NCBI GenBank assembly: GCA_016716505.1
Contig: JADJWF010000005.1
Location: 207,079-271,078, forward strand
Length of the DNA: 64,000 nt
Source of the DNA: Verrucomicrobiota bacterium
GTDB lineage: Bacteria; Verrucomicrobiota; Verrucomicrobiia; Limisphaerales; J093
Direction: 5' to 3'
Part shown: positions 60,666 to 64,000 of the stretch, piece after piece
How positions within the stretch are numbered: the stretch's first letter is position 1
Layout of the letters: each line of letters starts with the position of its first letter
The notes under the pieces: model-generated
The model's database searches: none
Seen by the model: only the letters and a program-made list of their open reading frames with translations
What the model was told of the DNA's origin: nothing
Program-made: the position numbers and the translations under genes

Positions 60666-63600
60666 GTGGCGCGCGCCTCCGCCCCCGGATTTTCGATTTC
60701 CAGCTTGCTGGCCGGGGTGGCCCTTTTCGCGACGGTTTCGCCGCTTCTTGCGGCCGAGGCGCCCAACCAGCAAGTCCGGTCTGGCCAGCCGTGGTTGGAT
60801 ATGGACTACGGGCCGTTTCTCACGGCGTCCATCGAGGCACCGGCGCCCGCGACCAACATTGCCTACAAGGGCATCGCCATCCGACTCTGTGACCAGGCCG
60901 GCCGCGAAGCGGAGCAAGCGGTCGTCTTCGACACAGACTTGCTCCGCTATGCTGCTGGCTGGACCGGCGGCTTCGTTGCGCTCAAGGGCGTGGTCTTCGA
61001 CGGCGAACACTGGGCCTACCCGCGGATCGGTGGACGCCAAGTTTTCGGAAATCCCATGGGGCCGGGCTGGGCTCGGGATGGCCGGTTCGACGACCCGCGC
61101 GCGTTCCCCTACGGCCCGCTGCCGCGCGACTGGGCCCATTGGCAGGGCCTCTATCTCCACGGCCCGCGAGTCGTTCTCAAGTACTCCGTGGGCGACGCGC
61201 AAATTCGGGAACTCCCCGCCGTTGAGAAGCGCGGAGATCTCAGTGCCTTCTCGCGCTCATTCGAGATCGGCCCGCACACCAACGCGCTCACGCTGCAAGT
61301 CGCTGCGGAACTGGGCGCGTCGCTCCAGGTGCTGGATCGGGTGTCCCTGCGTTCCAGCAGCGGGACCGAGGCTGCCGCGACGATCGCCTGCCTCGTGCCG
61401 CCGGCCGCGACAGAAAGCCGCCCGTTGGCGGGCACGCCGGCGGTGAATGAACCCCTGCTGGCTGCCGTCGTGGACAGCCCGGCCGGCGCCAAGTGGGAGC
61501 TGTCAGCCGGTGGACACCTGCGCCTGACGTTTCCGCCGAGCGCAAAATCGCAACGATTCAAGGTCCTGCTGAGCCGCAGCGTTGCGGACTCGTTCTCCCC
61601 TTTGCTGGAGGGCAGCACGCCGCCGGAGCGTCTCGAACCTTTGACTCGGGGTGGCCCGCCCCGCTGGCCGCAAACGCTCACCACGGCGGGCAAGCTCGGG
61701 GCGGAGACCGGCCCCTTCGCGGGCGACACCATCACCGCGCCCGCTGACAATCCGTGGAACTCGTGGATGCGCTTCGGCGGCTTTGATTTCTTCCGCGACG
61801 CGACCCGCGCGGCCATCTGCACGTGGAGCGGCGACGTATGGCTGGTGTCGGGCATGGACGAACGGCTCGAACAACTCCACTGGCGGCGCTTTGCCACGGG
61901 TCTCTTCCAGCCGCTCGGCCTCAAGATCGTGGACGACCAAATCTATGTGCTGGGCCGAGACCAGATCACCCGGCTGCACGACCTGAATGGCGACGGCGAG
62001 GCCGACTACTACGAGAACTTCAATAACGACACGCTGACGACGGAGCATTTCCACGAATTCGCCGTGGACCTGCAGACGGACGCCGCGGGCAACTTTTACT
62101 ACATGAAGTGCGCCCGCCACGCGCGGGACGCGCTCCATCCGCATCACGGTTCGCTGGTGAAAATCAGCCGGGACGGCCGCCGCACCGAGATCCTGGCCAA
62201 CGGATTCCGCGCGCCGAACGGTCTCGCGGTCACGGCCGCGGGCGAGTTCTATTCCACCGATCAGGAAGGTCACTGGATGCCCGCGAACCGGCTCAACCGC
62301 ATCGAACGCGGCAAGTTCTACGGGAACGTCTGGTCGTGGTTCCCTGATGGAAAACCCACGCGCTACGACGAACCGATCTGTTGGATTCATCCGCGCGTGG
62401 ACCGGTCGCCGAGCACAATGGCGGTGGTCACCTCGGACCGTTGGGGTCTGCCAAAGAATACGCTCTTGAGCCTGTCCTATGGGGTGGGCCGCATCTTCGT
62501 GGTGCCTACGCAGACGGTGGAAGGACGGATGCAGGGCGGGGTGACCCCACTACCGCTCGAGTTCGACACCGGCATCATGCGCGCGCGGTTCAGCCCCCGC
62601 GACGGACAGTTGTACACCTGTGGCCTCTACGGATGGGCGGGCAACAAGACGCAGGCGGGCGGCTTCTACCGCGTGCGCTACACGGGGCAGCCGTTGCGCC
62701 TGCCAGTCCAATTGCACGTGGTGGCCAACGGCGCGTTGCTCACGTTCACCGATCCCCTCGATCCCGCCGCCGCGTCTGACCCTGCCAGTTACCAGGTCGA
62801 GCGATGGAACTACCAGTGGACCGCCAACTACGGCTCGCCGGATTTCAAGCTCAACGGCGAACCCGGTCGCGACCGGCTGGAAATCGCTTCTGCCCGCGTC
62901 TCCGCCGACGGACGAACAGTCTTCCTCGAAATGCCGGACATCCGGCCGGCGATGCAGATGCACATTCAGATGGACCTCCGCACGGCCGATGGCGCGAAGC
63001 TTCAAACCTACGTGCATCACACGATTCACCGTGTCCCCACGGAACGTGGCGAAGACCGGCTCGGCGATGCCCTGCCGGCGGCAGCCCCGCCACCGCGGCG
63101 GCAACTGGCTGCGGAATCGCCGGGGCTGATCAACCGCTTTTACTCCACGCAGATTGGTGCTTGGGGCCGCAGTGATGCCCGCCGCGCAAGGCTTGTCGCC
63201 CTCAATGTACCGGCTGACACCGCGCCCACGCCGTTTGTGCCACCGGGAAGATTTACCGCCACTTGGGAAGGTTATCTCAAGGCGGAGAGCAGTGACGAAT
63301 ACCACTTCTTCGCCTGGGGCCGGGGACGGGTCTGGCTCAAGATCAACGACGCGGAGGCCATTCCCCCCTCCGAGGCCACGCCGGCTGAGGTCGGTTATCC
63401 GCCGGTCCGCTTGCCGGCCGGTCTCAATCGGCTCGAACTGACCTACGAGAGCGCACCCGACGGACATGGCCTGCTGCGGCTGTTTTGGAAATCGGCCAGT
63501 TTTCCCTGGGAACCCGTGCCGCCCACCGCCTTCGTTTTCGATGCAGCCGAAGGCGCGCTCAAGGAGGGAGAGGCGCGACGCCTCGGTCGGCAGTTGTTTG

Positions 63601-64000
63601 CCTCGCGGCTTTGCGTGAATTGCCATGACCCGGGCACGCTGATCTCCGGGGATGCCATGCCGGAGCTCTCCACCGACGCGCCGGCCCTCGACGACTCGCT
63701 CCCCGATCTTCGGCCCGACTGGCTGGTCCGCTACTTGCAGGATCCGCGCTTACATCCCGACGGCTGGATGCCTTTCCTCCTGCGCGGATCACCGGACCAG
63801 GTCCGCCGTGACGCCGCGGACATCGCGGCATTTCTCGATACGCTGATCACCCCCTATTACCGCGAGACGGCCCGCGCTCCCCTGCCGGCCGGGCTATCTG
63901 CCCGGGGCGCGGAACTCTTCTCGAAAACTGGTTGTGTGGCTTGCCATGTGCTCCCCGGGGATCCCACCCTGCCCAACGAGTCGCGCCTCCCGCTCGCACA
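60666..64000 (+). CDS. Large secreted DUF6797/PA14 multihaem c-type cytochrome, 3' part missing
   Basis: At least 1111 codons, open to the right edge, so the protein is longer than seen. A signal peptide (SLLAGVALFATVSPLLAA) leads into a DUF6797-like start (WLDMDYGPFLTASIEAPAP). A propeller-like dehydrogenase domain follows (GLFQPLGLKIVDDQIYVLGR and NGLAVTAAGEFYSTDQEGHW), then a PA14-like domain at about 850-960 (TATWEGYLKAESSDEYHFF). Haem-binding motifs are CVNCH (residue 983) and CVACH (residue 1090). It has no stop in the window. The only start in frame is the GTG at 60666. It belongs to the PVC group of large exported dehydrogenase-cytochromes; substrate unknown, probably a sugar or alcohol. 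Confidence 0.85.
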   Translation, partial: MARASAPGFSISSLLAGVALFATVSPLLAAEAPNQQVRSGQPWLDMDYGPFLTASIEAPAPATNIAYKGIAIRLCDQAGREAEQAVVFDTDLLRYAAGWTGGFVALKGVVFDGEHWAYPRIGGRQVFGNPMGPGWARDGRFDDPRAFPYGPLPRDWAHWQGLYLHGPRVVLKYSVGDAQIRELPAVEKRGDLSAFSRSFEIGPHTNALTLQVAAELGASLQVLDRVSLRSSSGTEAAATIACLVPPAATESRPLAGTPAVNEPLLAAVVDSPAGAKWELSAGGHLRLTFPPSAKSQRFKVLLSRSVADSFSPLLEGSTPPERLEPLTRGGPPRWPQTLTTAGKLGAETGPFAGDTITAPADNPWNSWMRFGGFDFFRDATRAAICTWSGDVWLVSGMDERLEQLHWRRFATGLFQPLGLKIVDDQIYVLGRDQITRLHDLNGDGEADYYENFNNDTLTTEHFHEFAVDLQTDAAGNFYYMKCARHARDALHPHHGSLVKISRDGRRTEILANGFRAPNGLAVTAAGEFYSTDQEGHWMPANRLNRIERGKFYGNVWSWFPDGKPTRYDEPICWIHPRVDRSPSTMAVVTSDRWGLPKNTLLSLSYGVGRIFVVPTQTVEGRMQGGVTPLPLEFDTGIMRARFSPRDGQLYTCGLYGWAGNKTQAGGFYRVRYTGQPLRLPVQLHVVANGALLTFTDPLDPAAASDPASYQVERWNYQWTANYGSPDFKLNGEPGRDRLEIASARVSADGRTVFLEMPDIRPAMQMHIQMDLRTADGAKLQTYVHHTIHRVPTERGEDRLGDALPAAAPPPRRQLAAESPGLINRFYSTQIGAWGRSDARRARLVALNVPADTAPTPFVPPGRFTATWEGYLKAESSDEYHFFAWGRGRVWLKINDAEAIPPSEATPAEVGYPPVRLPAGLNRLELTYESAPDGHGLLRLFWKSASFPWEPVPPTAFVFDAAEGALKEGEARRLGRQLFASRLCVNCHDPGTLISGDAMPELSTDAPALDDSLPDLRPDWLVRYLQDPRLHPDGWMPFLLRGSPDQVRRDAADIAAFLDTLITPYYRETARAPLPAGLSARGAELFSKTGCVACHVLPGDPTLPNESRLPLA

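Noticed and set aside
1..64000. tRNA, rRNA or CRISPR arrays
   Set aside because: No T-loop signatures in intergenic regions, no rRNA-like sequence and no regularly spaced direct repeats were seen by eye.

Overview
The window is GC-rich, densely coded bacterial DNA. The gene content points to the phylum Verrucomicrobiota, probably a Limisphaerales/Pedosphaera-like lineage. The indicators are a multihaem protein with the N-terminal region typical of PVC-group DUF6797 proteins, a CotH-type kinase with a VTC/DUF4956 pair, a bacterial-microcompartment PduS/PduT pair, Fkp, TrpB2, large secreted Ig-repeat proteins and many predicted secreted proteins. This assignment is inference from gene content. 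No rRNA, tRNA, CRISPR array or prophage was found.

Layout. 0-5.6 kb (minus strand): a glycosyltransferase, an outer-membrane beta-barrel protein with a TrpB2-type synthase, and an ABC-2 permease. 6-12.3 kb (plus): an FKBP isomerase with a clean terminator, pheT-CotH, and a Nudix hydrolase overlapping tadA. 12.4-17.7 kb: a trypsin-like secreted protein and purM (minus), a CrtI/CrtN-type desaturase (plus), and a sialidase-like protein (minus). 18.1-22.5 kb: an fkp gene carrying a one-base frameshift near its 3' end, then a decayed HTH/DUF11 chimera. 22.5-28.4 kb (minus): hemE-hemN, DUF4956-VTC and pduS-pduT. 28.5-31.3 kb: a small helical protein, a broken membrane-protein gene, ispH, and a winged-helix regulator with its membrane partner. 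The last two loci carry near-identical ACTTTG-N5-CAAAG palindromes. 31.5-40.1 kb: an MFS sugar porter, a fused indolepyruvate-type ferredoxin oxidoreductase, and a divergent pair of secreted proteins (a clan-A glycoside hydrolase and an unknown TIM-barrel-like protein).

40.1-49.7 kb is the most unusual part. It is a tightly coupled seven-gene minus-strand operon: a small Tat-like protein, an NHL propeller, a Tat polyferredoxin, a NapH-like membrane Fe-S protein, a membrane-anchored PQQ-like propeller, a NuoE-NuoF fusion and a GltD/NuoG-like flavoprotein. It joins a cytoplasmic NAD(P)H/flavin/Fe-S module to a membrane and exported Fe-S/propeller module, with no hydrogenase, formate dehydrogenase or other terminal enzyme in sight. 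It is the best candidate here for an undescribed redox system.

50-64 kb: a zincin-like protease, adk, a structured RNA candidate with its own terminator, a UvrD/PcrA helicase, thiG, and a heptose-phosphate block (rfaE1, gmhB) followed by a methyltransferase. After these come a small membrane protein, a secreted protein with four Ig-like repeats, and the 5' part of a large secreted cytochrome that runs off the right edge. Most genes are housekeeping. The accessory signals are concentrated at 21-25 kb, 28.5-31.3 kb, 40-50 kb and 51.3-52 kb.
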